Assembly (NCBI GenBank): GCA_034435435.1
Contig: DAOTXN010000130.1
Location: forward strand, 22,982 to 86,981
Reading direction: 5' to 3'
DNA length: 64,000 nt
From: DAOTXN01 sp034435435
GTDB taxonomy: Bacteria > Chloroflexota > Anaerolineae > S140-20
Position 1 is the stretch's first letter; the number at the start of each line of letters is the position of its first letter. Positions 6,249 through 14,744 of the stretch are shown piece after piece. Under the pieces are notes generated by a model that ran no database searches, was not told the DNA's origin, and saw nothing but the letters and a program-made list of their open reading frames with translations. A program made the translations under genes and the position numbers.

Positions 6249-8147
6249 TTAGATAGCCTCGACCGGCTCGGCAAAACGATAGCCGATTCCCGGCTCGGTC
6301 AGGATATAGTGAGGTTGACCGGGGTCTTGCTCGATTTTTTTACGCAAACGGCTGATGTTCACCCACAGGTATTGTGTTTGCTCGTCGCATTCGTATCCCC
6401 ACACCTGAGCCAGGATCTGCTGGTGTGTCAGAACCTGACCGGCGTTCGAGGCGAGGTAAAAAAGCAGCTTGTGTTCTGTGGGCGTCAGGTCGGTGGAACC
6501 TTTGAGGGTTTTAACCGCATAGCAAGTCGGATCGATCTCGAGACCTTGAAACTTGAGAGGTTGCGGCCGCTCTACGCCGTTGGAGATGCGTGCGCGGCGC
6601 AGCACGGCCCGCACGCGGGCCAACAACTCTTGATTGCTGAAAGGTTTAACCAGATAGTCGTCGGCTCCCAGCGCCAGACCTCGCACTTTGTGGTGATCGG
6701 CGGTTTGGCCCGTGATGATGATAATAGGAATGTTGGAAAAACAACGGATTTGCTCGCAAACAGTCAAGCCATCCACGTCTGGAAGGCATAGATCCAACAA
6801 GACCAAATCTGGCCTGGTCGTCTCGACGATCTCGACGGCGGTGCTCCCTCGGGTGGTCGTCAGTATCTCAAGACCCTGGGCGCTCAGGTATGTCCGCAAG
6901 GCCCGCAACAATTGCATGTCATCTTCGACCACCAAAACTGTCGCCGACCCGTTTAGTTTGTGGCGCTTGCCCGCGGGATGTTCGGGGATAGACACCGCCA
7001 GAGGAGGCAGCGGCGCGGCATAGTCGGGTTGAATTCGAATGGTTTCCTCTTTCCCCGGCAAGGAAAAATAAACCGTGCTGCCTTTGCCGGGCTGGCTCTC
7101 AGCCCATACTCGCCCGCCGTGAGCGCCTATCAGCTCTTTGACAATGGACAGGCCCAGCCCAACCCCCTCGTGCGGCACGTCCTTTTGCTCAACCTGATAA
7201 AAGGGTTTAAAGATGTGGGGCAGATGTTCGGGCGCAATGCCTATTCCTTGATCCTCAACTCCGATCTCTATGTTTTGTTCTGTCACACGGGCGAACACGC
7301 GGATGCGGCCGCGCTGGATAGAAAACTTGATCGCGTTCTCGACCAGGTTGTGCAGCACCCGTTCGATTTTCAACGGATCGATAGCCAGCAGCGGCAGGTC
7401 TGCCGACACCTCGTTCACAAATTCGCAGTGGCCGGTTCGAAAGCCGAGATCGTAAAACACCCGCTGCACCAGAGAAGCCAGCCGCACAGGGCGCTTGTGC
7501 AGCTGCACGCCCTTGTCCAGGCGCCCCATTTCTAGCACGTTCTCCACCAACCGGCTCAACTGGTCGGCGCTCTGGTTGACACTTTCCAGAAATGCCTCGC
7601 GCTCATCGTCGTCCCAATAGCGGTGGTTGCTGAGCAGAGTGGTGATAAACCCCTTGATGGCCGCCACAGGCGTGCGTAACTCGTGAGAGATAAGAGAGAG
7701 CAACTCTGGCGCGTAGCGCTGGGCGTCGGCCTCACTCACCATCGCTGGCCGGGTGGCCGCATCTCGCCACTGGCTGGCCCGCAACGCAGCCCGCACCCGG
7801 GCCAACAACACGGAGCTGGTAAAAGGCTTGGTGATATAGTCGTCGGCGCCGCTGTCCAGACCGGTGACAATGTCAATCGGCTGGTCGCGGACGGTCAGCA
7901 TGATGATCGGCAGCGTCGGGCGGTTCTCTTTGATCTTGAGGCATGCATCAAAGCCGTTGACGTCTGGCAGCATGACGTCGAGCAACACCAGCGCCACGTC
8001 TGGCTGTTGCGCCAGTTGTATGCCCTCGGTTCCCGTGCGCGCCGCCCGCACCTGGTATCCCTGGCGCTGCAAGAGCGCACAGACCAGGTCGGCCATGTCA
8101 GGCTCGTCTTCCACTATGAGGATAGCGAGACTGTTTTTATTTTCCAT
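6249..8147 (-). CDS. Hybrid regulator: REC - histidine kinase - REC - OmpR-type winged helix
   Basis: 632 residues with no membrane segment. The order is REC (about 8-122, phospho-Asp57), HisKA with SHELRTP (His155), HATPase (about 255-365, with NAIKFS, DQGIGI, GVGLGLSIV), a second REC (about 403-518, Asp452), and an OmpR/PhoB winged helix (about 530-626, with LTPTEHKLLFYL and VNISRLRKKI). It therefore receives phosphate at the N-terminal REC, has its own kinase, and ends in a DNA-binding output, all in one chain. I took the ATG at 8147 (GGAG directly upstream); the ATG at 8189 is possible, and the open frame extends to 8579. It lies between two copies of an 11-bp-phased direct-repeat operator and is the best candidate to bind both. 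Confidence 0.92.
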   Translation of the reverse strand: MENKNSLAILIVEDEPDMADLVCALLQRQGYQVRAARTGTEGIQLAQQPDVALVLLDVMLPDVNGFDACLKIKENRPTLPIIMLTVRDQPIDIVTGLDSGADDYITKPFTSSVLLARVRAALRASQWRDAATRPAMVSEADAQRYAPELLSLISHELRTPVAAIKGFITTLLSNHRYWDDDEREAFLESVNQSADQLSRLVENVLEMGRLDKGVQLHKRPVRLASLVQRVFYDLGFRTGHCEFVNEVSADLPLLAIDPLKIERVLHNLVENAIKFSIQRGRIRVFARVTEQNIEIGVEDQGIGIAPEHLPHIFKPFYQVEQKDVPHEGVGLGLSIVKELIGAHGGRVWAESQPGKGSTVYFSLPGKEETIRIQPDYAAPLPPLAVSIPEHPAGKRHKLNGSATVLVVEDDMQLLRALRTYLSAQGLEILTTTRGSTAVEIVETTRPDLVLLDLCLPDVDGLTVCEQIRCFSNIPIIIITGQTADHHKVRGLALGADDYLVKPFSNQELLARVRAVLRRARISNGVERPQPLKFQGLEIDPTCYAVKTLKGSTDLTPTEHKLLFYLASNAGQVLTHQQILAQVWGYECDEQTQYLWVNISRLRKKIEQDPGQPHYILTEPGIGYRFAEPVEAI

Positions 8148-8375
8148 CTCCAAAGCCCTCGTCACATTGATGACTAAACTCTGACGCATTATCCCCGCGT
8201 GAGAGACCGGGACAGATATCAAGTTAAGCACTGGCACTGCAAGAGAGCTTTTAGCGGTTATCTGGATGAACCCTGGAAACAGAGTAGGAGAAAGGTGAAA
8301 ATGAGGCTGCTGAGGTTCAACAGGTTCACCGTGTTCCGTATCGTGACCCCCATCAACGCCGCTCATTGGCTGATG

Positions 8376-8403
8376 ACTATACCTATTGTGACATATTTCG
8401 CAA
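8376..8403 (-). promoter_or_regulatory. Probable promoter of the hybrid regulator gene
   Basis: TTGCGA (8403-8398), 16 bp, TATAGT (8381-8376) on the minus strand. The palindrome ATTTCGcaaCGAAAT (8395-8409) overlaps the -35 hexamer and could be a repressor or autoregulation site. The leader to 8147 would be about 220 nt. Confidence 0.4.
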
Positions 8404-8530
8404 CGAAATTCAATAGATAAAGTGTTAGAAATCGGTAAAAAAGCTGTCTCTCCCTCTGCGTCTCGAATTTCACCAACCCTACCCTCAAGCCGAATCTGCA
8501 ACCCTGGCACAAACCGGAAAATGGCGACCT

Positions 8531-8596
8531 TGTAAGGCATTTGTAAGGCAAGACGGCCCTTCTCTTTAGGCAGATGCAAGGGTGATCCATTATGCT
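8531..8596 (+). promoter_or_regulatory. Activator-type promoter of the response-regulator/polysaccharide operon (operator copy B)
   Basis: TGTAAGGC at 8531-8538 and 8542-8549, TTTAGG ending 8570 and GCAAGG ending 8581, with GG spacings 11, 22 and 11, then TATGCT at 8591-8596. The gap from box edge to -10 start is the same as in copy A. The box edge is 94 bp from the ATG at 8675, against 92 bp for copy A. Confidence 0.7.
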
Positions 8597-8674
8597 ATTA
8601 CCCACACGTTATCAGAGCGATTGGCAGTATCCAGCATGTATTCAGGCTGCTGGACCTTTGAAAGGACGAGGCGC

Positions 8675-9085
8675 ATGGTCAGGATTCTCGTCGTGGAAGA
8701 CGAAGCCAGGTTGTGCACGGCCATTACCGCTCACCTGAAAAGTCGCGGAGTGGAGCCCATCACCGTCAGGAGTGTTCAGGAGGCCATCAACGCCCTTGAT
8801 CGGCTCGATTTCGACTTGGCCGTATTGGATTTGAAAGCGGAGAATGGAGAGGGATTGGAGGTGCTGAGATACCTGCGCGAATCCAGCAGCCGGGTGGACC
8901 TGCCGGTGATTGCGCTTTCGGCCTGGGACGTAGAGCCGGCCTCTTATGACTATTTGGAGCCGGGTGACTATTTGATCAAGCCGTTTGACGTGCGTATGCT
9001 GGATTGGATGATCCGACAATTGTTGCAGGTCGCGCCAGAACCTGACTCAAGCCAAATCCACTCACCATTGTCAACCACGGCCTGA
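8675..9085 (+). CDS. Single-domain response regulator (CheY-like)
   Basis: 136 residues forming one receiver domain: ILVVEDEARL at the acidic pocket, AVLDLKAENGEG with the phospho-acceptor Asp52, IALSAWD with the switch residue Ser, and the conserved lysine in YLIKPFD. There is no output domain, so it acts by protein contact or as a phosphorelay intermediate. It may exchange phosphate with the hybrid kinase encoded divergently at 6249-8147, whose N-terminal REC domain is similar in kind. The ATG at 8675 has GGACGAGG upstream and starts directly at the fold; the longer frame to 8582 would add an unstructured lead. It is the first gene of the plus-strand run into the polysaccharide cluster, 32 bp before the HlyD-like gene. 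Confidence 0.88.
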   Translation: MVRILVVEDEARLCTAITAHLKSRGVEPITVRSVQEAINALDRLDFDLAVLDLKAENGEGLEVLRYLRESSSRVDLPVIALSAWDVEPASYDYLEPGDYLIKPFDVRMLDWMIRQLLQVAPEPDSSQIHSPLSTTA

Positions 9086-9117
9086 CGCCTTATCGCAGTC
9101 TGTAAACAGAGCGTAAG

Positions 9118-10470
9118 ATGAACAAACTTTTCCTGATAGCAAGTCTTGTTTTGGGTCTGGCGGGTTGCGTCGCCAAGACGGCCTCTCAGACGTCTGAAGC
9201 GCCTTTGACGCCGACAGTGATCGCTCCTACGGTGACGTCGGTCCCGGTATCCCGCGCCGATGAGCGACCGTTCGTCGCACTCACGACGCGATTGGTCGTG
9301 GCCTCTGGCGCAGTCAAACCTGAACAGTGGGCGTTGATAAATTTTCTCACAACGGGCGTGATCAGCGATGTGGTCGCTCAATCAGGTGACCGGGTGACCG
9401 CTGGCGATCCTGTGATCCAACTGGACACAACAATGTTAAAAGTGGCGTTGCAAATCGCCCAGCAAGAGGTTTCGGCCCAGCAAGCCGTCCTCAACCAGGA
9501 CAGGATTGAAGCCGAGATAGCTTTTCAGGGAGCCGGGTGGGCATTAGAACAAGCCCAATGGGAATTGGACCGGCTCAAAGCTCAAAACCATGCGCCGACG
9601 GTGGCTGCGGCTCAAGCCAGAGTACAAGCGTTAGAGCTTCAATTGGCCCAGGCCCGCGCCCAAGACCCCAGCCCCGAGCTCACCCTGGCCCAGGTGACGT
9701 TCACCCTTGTGCAAACGGCGCACGACTATGCACAAAACGAATATCAAGAAGCCCTGGACCGCTCCTGGGAGACCCAAGAGGCGCGCGACAGATACGCCGC
9801 GTTGCTACAACAAGCCGGATGGGAGTTAGCGCGGGCACAGGCCCAACTCGACGGCGCCAAAAACGACCAGCAAGCCCACGCCATCGGTCTGAGCGCCCTG
9901 GCCGCCCAACGGGACGTGGCTCAGGCAGAATTGAAAGAGGCACTCAGCGCCCAAAAAGCCTACAGCGTCACACTGGAAAGTCTGGCCGCTCAGATCTCCC
10001 ACCTCCAGACGCAAGTAGACCAGGCCTCCGACCCGCAAACCGGTGAGGCCGAAGCGCGGCTCGAGCAGGCCCGGCTGGCCGTGCGCCAGATCGAGCTGCA
10101 AATCGAGCAGGCCCATCTGCGCGCGCCCTTGGACGGCACCGTGGTCGCCGTGTGGGCGCAGCCCGGTCAGACGGTTGCTCCTAATCAACCAGCATTCATA
10201 GTGGCCGACCTGGATCACCTGGGTCTGGAAACCACCGAGCTGAGCCAGTTCGATCTGGCCCGGATCGAGATCGATCAACCGGCCACCGTGCGCCTGGATG
10301 CCTTTCCCGACCTGGCGCTGTCTGGTCGTGTGACCGAGGTGCGTTTGCAGGCGCTGGAAGCGGACCAGACGACCTACGTGGTCCGTATTGCGCTGGATGT
10401 GCCGGAAGCGCTGCGTGGGCGACTGCGCTGGGGCATGACGGGTGTCGTCGAAATCACGCTATCTGAATAG
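9118..10470 (+). CDS. HlyD/RND-type membrane-fusion lipoprotein
   Basis: 450 residues. Signal peptide with lipobox LAGC puts the lipidated Cys at 17. The order is an N-terminal half of a barrel-sandwich (INFLTTGVISDVVAQSGDRVTAGDPVIQLD), a long Ala/Gln/Glu-rich coiled coil (about 115-325), the second half-motif (LRAPLDGTVVAVWAQPGQTV) and a beta-barrel. This is the layout of periplasmic adaptors of tripartite pumps and of ABC-type exporters. No ABC ATPase, permease or outer-membrane channel gene is adjacent, which is unusual; it may work with a transporter encoded elsewhere or scaffold glycan export. It stands second in the operon led by the response regulator. Confidence 0.85.
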   Translation: MNKLFLIASLVLGLAGCVAKTASQTSEAPLTPTVIAPTVTSVPVSRADERPFVALTTRLVVASGAVKPEQWALINFLTTGVISDVVAQSGDRVTAGDPVIQLDTTMLKVALQIAQQEVSAQQAVLNQDRIEAEIAFQGAGWALEQAQWELDRLKAQNHAPTVAAAQARVQALELQLAQARAQDPSPELTLAQVTFTLVQTAHDYAQNEYQEALDRSWETQEARDRYAALLQQAGWELARAQAQLDGAKNDQQAHAIGLSALAAQRDVAQAELKEALSAQKAYSVTLESLAAQISHLQTQVDQASDPQTGEAEARLEQARLAVRQIELQIEQAHLRAPLDGTVVAVWAQPGQTVAPNQPAFIVADLDHLGLETTELSQFDLARIEIDQPATVRLDAFPDLALSGRVTEVRLQALEADQTTYVVRIALDVPEALRGRLRWGMTGVVEITLSE

Positions 10471-10513
10471 CGACGCGAGGTGCACTTTGGGCAACTTGAA
10501 ATACACTCACCCT

Positions 10514-11524
10514 ATGCAAGAGCTAGAAGGTGAGCAAACCAGACCTCCACTGGTCACCCTGGGCGACCTGGAATATGTCCTGGCCGCTGGCTTGATGCTG
10601 GGCCTGCGCCTGGCGCCGGCCTCCCGGCGCGTTGGGGTCGTCGGTCGGATGAGTCAATGGCTGGGCGCGCTGTGGCACAAGAGCAACATGCACAACGTGC
10701 GTCTGATCCGCGCCAATCTGCGCACACTCTTTCCCGACCGCTGGTCCGAGGTCGAGATCGAATCCCATATCCACCGCCTGCTCGCCCTGACCGCCTGGAA
10801 CTCGTTGATGATCGATCTCTTGCCTGCGCTCCCCGACAAACAAGCCGCCCATCTGATCCCTCTGGAAGGAACTCATCACCTGGACGCCGCCCTGGCGCGC
10901 GGCAAAGGCGTGCTCTTGCTCGGCGCACACCTGGGCGCTTTTGCCTACGTCATCGCCGCTGCCCTCTTTGCCCGCCAATACCCGGTGTGTGAGGTCGGTT
11001 TTGGCGGCCGACCCAAGCCAGGCAGCAGTTTGTTCTACCGTCGCCTGTACTGGCCGCGTGTGATGGGCATGCGCCAGCACTTTAACGTGATTGATCCCCA
11101 AGACGGTCCGCAGCATGCCTTGCTAGACGCCCTGCGAGGAGGTCAGGTGCTCTACTTGTTGCCTGATGAATACTTTATCGTAGAACCGGGCCAACCGTGC
11201 TCTCAGCACTTGACGCCCGTGGAGTTCCTGGACCGCGTTGTCCACGTAGAGACCGGTGGCCTGCGGCTGGCCAAGCGTCTGGGGGCTGAGGTGTTTACTG
11301 CCTTGCCGGTGCAGGAGGGCCAGGCGCAACGAGTCATTATAGAGCCGTTCGCTTTTGTCACCCGTGGGACCCGGCCTCAGGACCTGGCCTGCGATATGCG
11401 CGCCTTTCTGGCGCTGCTGGAAGAACGCATACAGGCTCAACCCTTCTTGTGGCGCGACTTGCGCCGGCACGACTTGTTCGAGCGGTTGCGCGAGCCAGAA
11501 CCGGCGAGGATGGCAGAACAATGA
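10514..11524 (+). CDS. LpxL/HtrB-like lysophospholipid acyltransferase family protein
   Basis: 336 residues. NMHNVRLIRANLRTLFPD and GVLLLGAHLGAFAYV resemble the N-terminal region and the H-x(4)-[DE/F] acyltransferase block of the LPLAT superfamily (lipid A biosynthesis acyltransferase subgroup). VLYLLPDEYF and a C-terminal LEERIQAQPFLWRDLRRHDLF complete the pattern. The acidic partner of the catalytic His is not obvious in the motif, so activity is less certain than membership. The family transfers acyl chains to membrane lipids; in a probable monoderm bacterium the acceptor may be a glycolipid anchor or polyprenyl-linked glycan. I chose the ATG at 10514 over upstream in-frame starts because the conserved part begins soon after. 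It overlaps the flippase start by 4 bp (ATGA). Confidence 0.78.
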   Translation: MQELEGEQTRPPLVTLGDLEYVLAAGLMLGLRLAPASRRVGVVGRMSQWLGALWHKSNMHNVRLIRANLRTLFPDRWSEVEIESHIHRLLALTAWNSLMIDLLPALPDKQAAHLIPLEGTHHLDAALARGKGVLLLGAHLGAFAYVIAAALFARQYPVCEVGFGGRPKPGSSLFYRRLYWPRVMGMRQHFNVIDPQDGPQHALLDALRGGQVLYLLPDEYFIVEPGQPCSQHLTPVEFLDRVVHVETGGLRLAKRLGAEVFTALPVQEGQAQRVIIEPFAFVTRGTRPQDLACDMRAFLALLEERIQAQPFLWRDLRRHDLFERLREPEPARMAEQ

Positions 11525-13044
11525 CCGAGGCTTTGTCAGCCCAGAACGCGGCGGCCCGCGTCGCCAAGAATACTCTGGCTCAAATCGTCGCCCTGGCCTC
11601 GACGATAGTGTCCAAGCTGCTCATAACCATCGTCATCGCCCGTCTATTCGGGCCGGAGCAGGTGGGTGAGTTTGCCTTGGTCATCACGTTCACCCTGTTA
11701 TTCACCTTTCTGTCCACTGCCGGGGTGCCCTGGGCCTTGATCCGCGAGATCGCCACTCACCGCGACCAGGCCCATCGCTACGCCGGCAACGGCCTCACCC
11801 TGGTGGCGCTTGCTGGCCTGCTCAACGTGCCGCTGATGGTGGGAACCGTCGCCGTGTTGGGCTACCCCTCCCACATCCAACTGGCCGTGGCGCTGGTCGG
11901 CCTGGCGCTGGTGAGCGAGGGGCTGGGGCAAGTGCTCAACGGAGTGTTCAGTGGCTTTGAGCGCATGGAGTGGGGCGCCCTCATCCTCATCGTGCAAGAA
12001 CTGACCTTTCTAATCATCGGCGTGGCAGTGCTGCTCTTGCGTCTGCCATTTATATGGCTGTTTGTCGTCTATGTCCCCTCCCGATTGGCCGGATTCCTGG
12101 CCGGCTGGTGGGCATATTACAGGCTATTCGGCCACGCGCTCCGCCCTGCTTTTGAGAGGCCGTTCATCTGCCAACTATTGCGCACATCGCTCCCCTATGC
12201 GGCCAACATGGCCCTTGGCCCCATCTACCTGCGCATTGACGTGGTCATGCTCTCCATTTATCAAGGCAGCGCGGCCGTCGGTTTTTACGAGGCTGCAACA
12301 ACTATCTTTTATCGCCTCAATGTGTTCGCCCGCACCTTCAACACTGCCCTCTTGCCGCTTATGGCCCGCGAGCTCGATACAGAGGCCCAACGCCTGCGCC
12401 AATACATCCACGCCGCTATCAAATATCAGTTAGTGCTGGGCGTCCCCCTCACCGTCCTGGGCGTCACATTGGCGGATCGTCTCATCTTGCTCTTATACGG
12501 GCCAGACTTTGCCTCCTCGGTGCTCGTCTTTCGCTTGTTGACGACGATGATCTGTCTGCAATTTATTGATAACACACTGGCTACCGCGCTCACCGCCCTC
12601 GGGCTGCAAGGCCAACGCTCGGTCGCAGTGACGCTGGCGGCCGTGTTTAATATCCTGATAAACCTGTACGTGATCCCCCCTTACAGCTTTGTGGGTGCAA
12701 CCGTGACCACCCTGCTGACCGAGAGCGTCTTTTTCAGCACACTGTTCATCATTCTGTCGCGCAAGGCCACCCGCCCGCTAAGCATCCAGCTTTTTCTCAA
12801 ACCTGCCCTGGCCGGTCTCCTCATGGCCAGCAGCGTGTGGCTGCTGCGTGGGTTTACGGTGTGGCTGCCGATAGTCACCGGGGGCATGGTTTATCTGGCG
12901 GCGCTCTTGGGCCTGGGGGTTTTCACCCCAGTCGAGATGCGGCTCTTGCTACGACTTCCGCTACTGGCTCGGCTGGCGCCGGCGCAGGTGCGACAACTAG
13001 ATCGTCCCTCCGCCGGACCAACGGAAAGAATAAATCAATTATGA
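11521..13044 (+). CDS. Wzx-type polysaccharide flippase (MOP superfamily)
   Basis: 507 residues, about 12-14 hydrophobic helices spread over the whole length. The N-terminal stretch NTLAQIVALASTIVSKLLITIVIARLFGPEQVGEFALV is typical of polysaccharide_synt/Wzx proteins. Such proteins flip undecaprenyl-pyrophosphate-linked repeat units to the outer face of the membrane before polymerisation. The neighbouring polymerase-like, Wzz-like and phosphoglycosyl transferase genes fit a Wzx/Wzy-dependent route. The ATG at 11521 overlaps the preceding stop (ATGA), and its own stop overlaps the next start in the same way. Confidence 0.9.
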   Translation: MTEALSAQNAAARVAKNTLAQIVALASTIVSKLLITIVIARLFGPEQVGEFALVITFTLLFTFLSTAGVPWALIREIATHRDQAHRYAGNGLTLVALAGLLNVPLMVGTVAVLGYPSHIQLAVALVGLALVSEGLGQVLNGVFSGFERMEWGALILIVQELTFLIIGVAVLLLRLPFIWLFVVYVPSRLAGFLAGWWAYYRLFGHALRPAFERPFICQLLRTSLPYAANMALGPIYLRIDVVMLSIYQGSAAVGFYEAATTIFYRLNVFARTFNTALLPLMARELDTEAQRLRQYIHAAIKYQLVLGVPLTVLGVTLADRLILLLYGPDFASSVLVFRLLTTMICLQFIDNTLATALTALGLQGQRSVAVTLAAVFNILINLYVIPPYSFVGATVTTLLTESVFFSTLFIILSRKATRPLSIQLFLKPALAGLLMASSVWLLRGFTVWLPIVTGGMVYLAALLGLGVFTPVEMRLLLRLPLLARLAPAQVRQLDRPSAGPTERINQL

Positions 13045-14708
13045 GCGTGAACGACTCGACCCGACAACGTGTGCTCGCCATCGGGCTAGACGGCGCCACC
13101 TACGACTTGATCCGCCCTTGGGCCAGAGAAGGCCAATTGCCCACCTTTGCCCGGCTGATGGCCGAGGGCGTCTGGGGCGACCTGTGCTCGGTTATCCCAC
13201 CCCTCACCATGCCGGCCTGGTCCTCTTTTCTGACCGGCATGTTACCCGGCCATCACGGCGTCTACTCCTTTCTGCGCCGCAAACTCGACAGCTACGCCCT
13301 GACTCCCTTTAACGCCAGCTATCTGCGCGCGCCCGACCTGGGCACGCTGCTCAACCGCGCCGGGCGGCGCATAGCCCTGGTCAACGTACCGGCCACCTAT
13401 CCCCCAAAACCGCTGGATGGGCTGGTGGTCACCGGCCTGGAAACCCCTGACCGCAACGGATGTTTTACCCACCCCCCGGACCTGGGCCGGGCGCTGCTGG
13501 AGCGTTTCGACTATGAGATCGAATTGCCCGAAAAATACGACCCTGGCCAGGAAGCCAGCTTTATTGCGGCGGTAGAGCGCAGCGAAGGCAAGCGATTCAA
13601 AGCGATCCTGTGGTTGTTGGATCAGGTGGACTGGGACTTTTTTATGGTGGTCTTTCGAGGCACCGACGTGTTGGGCCACGCCCTGTGGCGTTTTTTGGAC
13701 CCGGCGCACCCCGCCCACGAACCGGCCGTGGCCCGGCGCTGCGGCGACGCGCTGCTCAAGCACTACCAGCGCATGGACCGCGCCATCGCTGTCTTGCGCG
13801 AACTGGCCGGCCCACAGACCACGCTGCTACTCATGTCGGATCACGGCATGGGGCCATTACACCGCGACGTGTACCTGGACAACTTGTTGGCCCAGCACGG
13901 CCTGCTATACATCCGCCAGACCCCCGCCGCCCAATTGCGTTACTTGCTGCTCAAGCTGGGCCTCAGCCCGCGCAACCTGTTGCGTCTGTTAGCCGCCTTG
14001 CGGCTGCGCACTCTCACGCGCAGGCTCTTGCCCCAAAAGGCCCGCATGGCGGTGAACATGCGCATGCTCATGCAAGACAGCGTGGATTGGTCGCGCACCC
14101 GCGCCTATCCTCTGGGCGGAGCCTGCCAGATCGCCATCAACCTGCAGGGGCGCGAACCCCAGGGCATCGTCATGCCGGGGGCCGAGTACGAACAGGTCTG
14201 CGCCGAGATCGAGCGGGTCTTGCACACCCTGCGCGACCCTGCCACCGGTCAACCCATGGTCAAACGGGTGTGGCGTAAGCAGGAAATCTATGGCGACGGG
14301 GCTGTGCCCGACCTGCCCGACTTGTACGTCGAGTGGCTCAACGACGCCTACACCGACCTGGGCGGGATCGGCTTTAGTCGCGGGATCATCTCTGGGCCGG
14401 TGCGCGGGCGTTCCGGCGGACACACCATGCGCGGCATCTTTTTAGCCCACGGGCCAGGCATCCGGCGTGGTTACGCCCTGGAAGGCGCGCGCTTGTTCGA
14501 CCTGGCTCCTACTATTCTGCATTTACTGGGCGCACCGGTCCCGGCTTATATGGACGGCCGCGTCCTGACCCAGATGTGGGAGGTCGAACAAACCGTCGTT
14601 TACGACACGTCGGCAACCGCGCCGGTGCATAGCCAAAAAGTGCATCCTTTTTCCGATCAGGAGCAAGCAACGATTGAAGAGCGCCTACGCAATCTGGGCT
14701 ACATCTAG
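13041..14708 (+). CDS. Type I phosphodiesterase/nucleotide pyrophosphatase (alkaline phosphatase superfamily)
   Basis: 555 residues. LAIGLDGATYDLI provides the first metal-binding Asp, PPLTMPAWSSFLTGMLPGHHGVYSF contains the nucleophilic Thr/Ser region and the PGxHG signature, LLLMSDHGMG gives the metal-binding D-H, and RSGGHTMRGIFLAHGPGI with LFDLAPTILHLLG closes the fold. This matches predicted AP-superfamily phosphodiesterases common in polysaccharide loci. The substrate is unknown; cleavage of a nucleotide sugar or transfer of a phospho-group to the glycan are both possible. No signal peptide, so a cytosolic location is implied. Start at 13041 overlaps the flippase stop. Confidence 0.87.
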   Translation: MSVNDSTRQRVLAIGLDGATYDLIRPWAREGQLPTFARLMAEGVWGDLCSVIPPLTMPAWSSFLTGMLPGHHGVYSFLRRKLDSYALTPFNASYLRAPDLGTLLNRAGRRIALVNVPATYPPKPLDGLVVTGLETPDRNGCFTHPPDLGRALLERFDYEIELPEKYDPGQEASFIAAVERSEGKRFKAILWLLDQVDWDFFMVVFRGTDVLGHALWRFLDPAHPAHEPAVARRCGDALLKHYQRMDRAIAVLRELAGPQTTLLLMSDHGMGPLHRDVYLDNLLAQHGLLYIRQTPAAQLRYLLLKLGLSPRNLLRLLAALRLRTLTRRLLPQKARMAVNMRMLMQDSVDWSRTRAYPLGGACQIAINLQGREPQGIVMPGAEYEQVCAEIERVLHTLRDPATGQPMVKRVWRKQEIYGDGAVPDLPDLYVEWLNDAYTDLGGIGFSRGIISGPVRGRSGGHTMRGIFLAHGPGIRRGYALEGARLFDLAPTILHLLGAPVPAYMDGRVLTQMWEVEQTVVYDTSATAPVHSQKVHPFSDQEQATIEERLRNLGYI

Positions 14709-14744
14709 CCAAAACGGCGCCATGTGAATTCAGGAAAGATACCT

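Larger units (their letters stand above)
8148..8674. other. 527-bp divergent regulatory region without a gene
   Basis: No convincing ORF is present; the short minus-strand frame at 8363-8605 has no family features. The region holds a probable minus-strand promoter (8376-8403), a palindrome ATTTCG-CAA-CGAAAT (8395-8409) over its -35 box, and the 51-bp operator plus -10 box for the plus-strand gene (8531-8596). Confidence 0.6.

Noticed and set aside
8363..8605. 80-residue minus-strand ORF in the divergent regulatory region
   Set aside because: Covers the operator and promoter elements; composition not protein-like.
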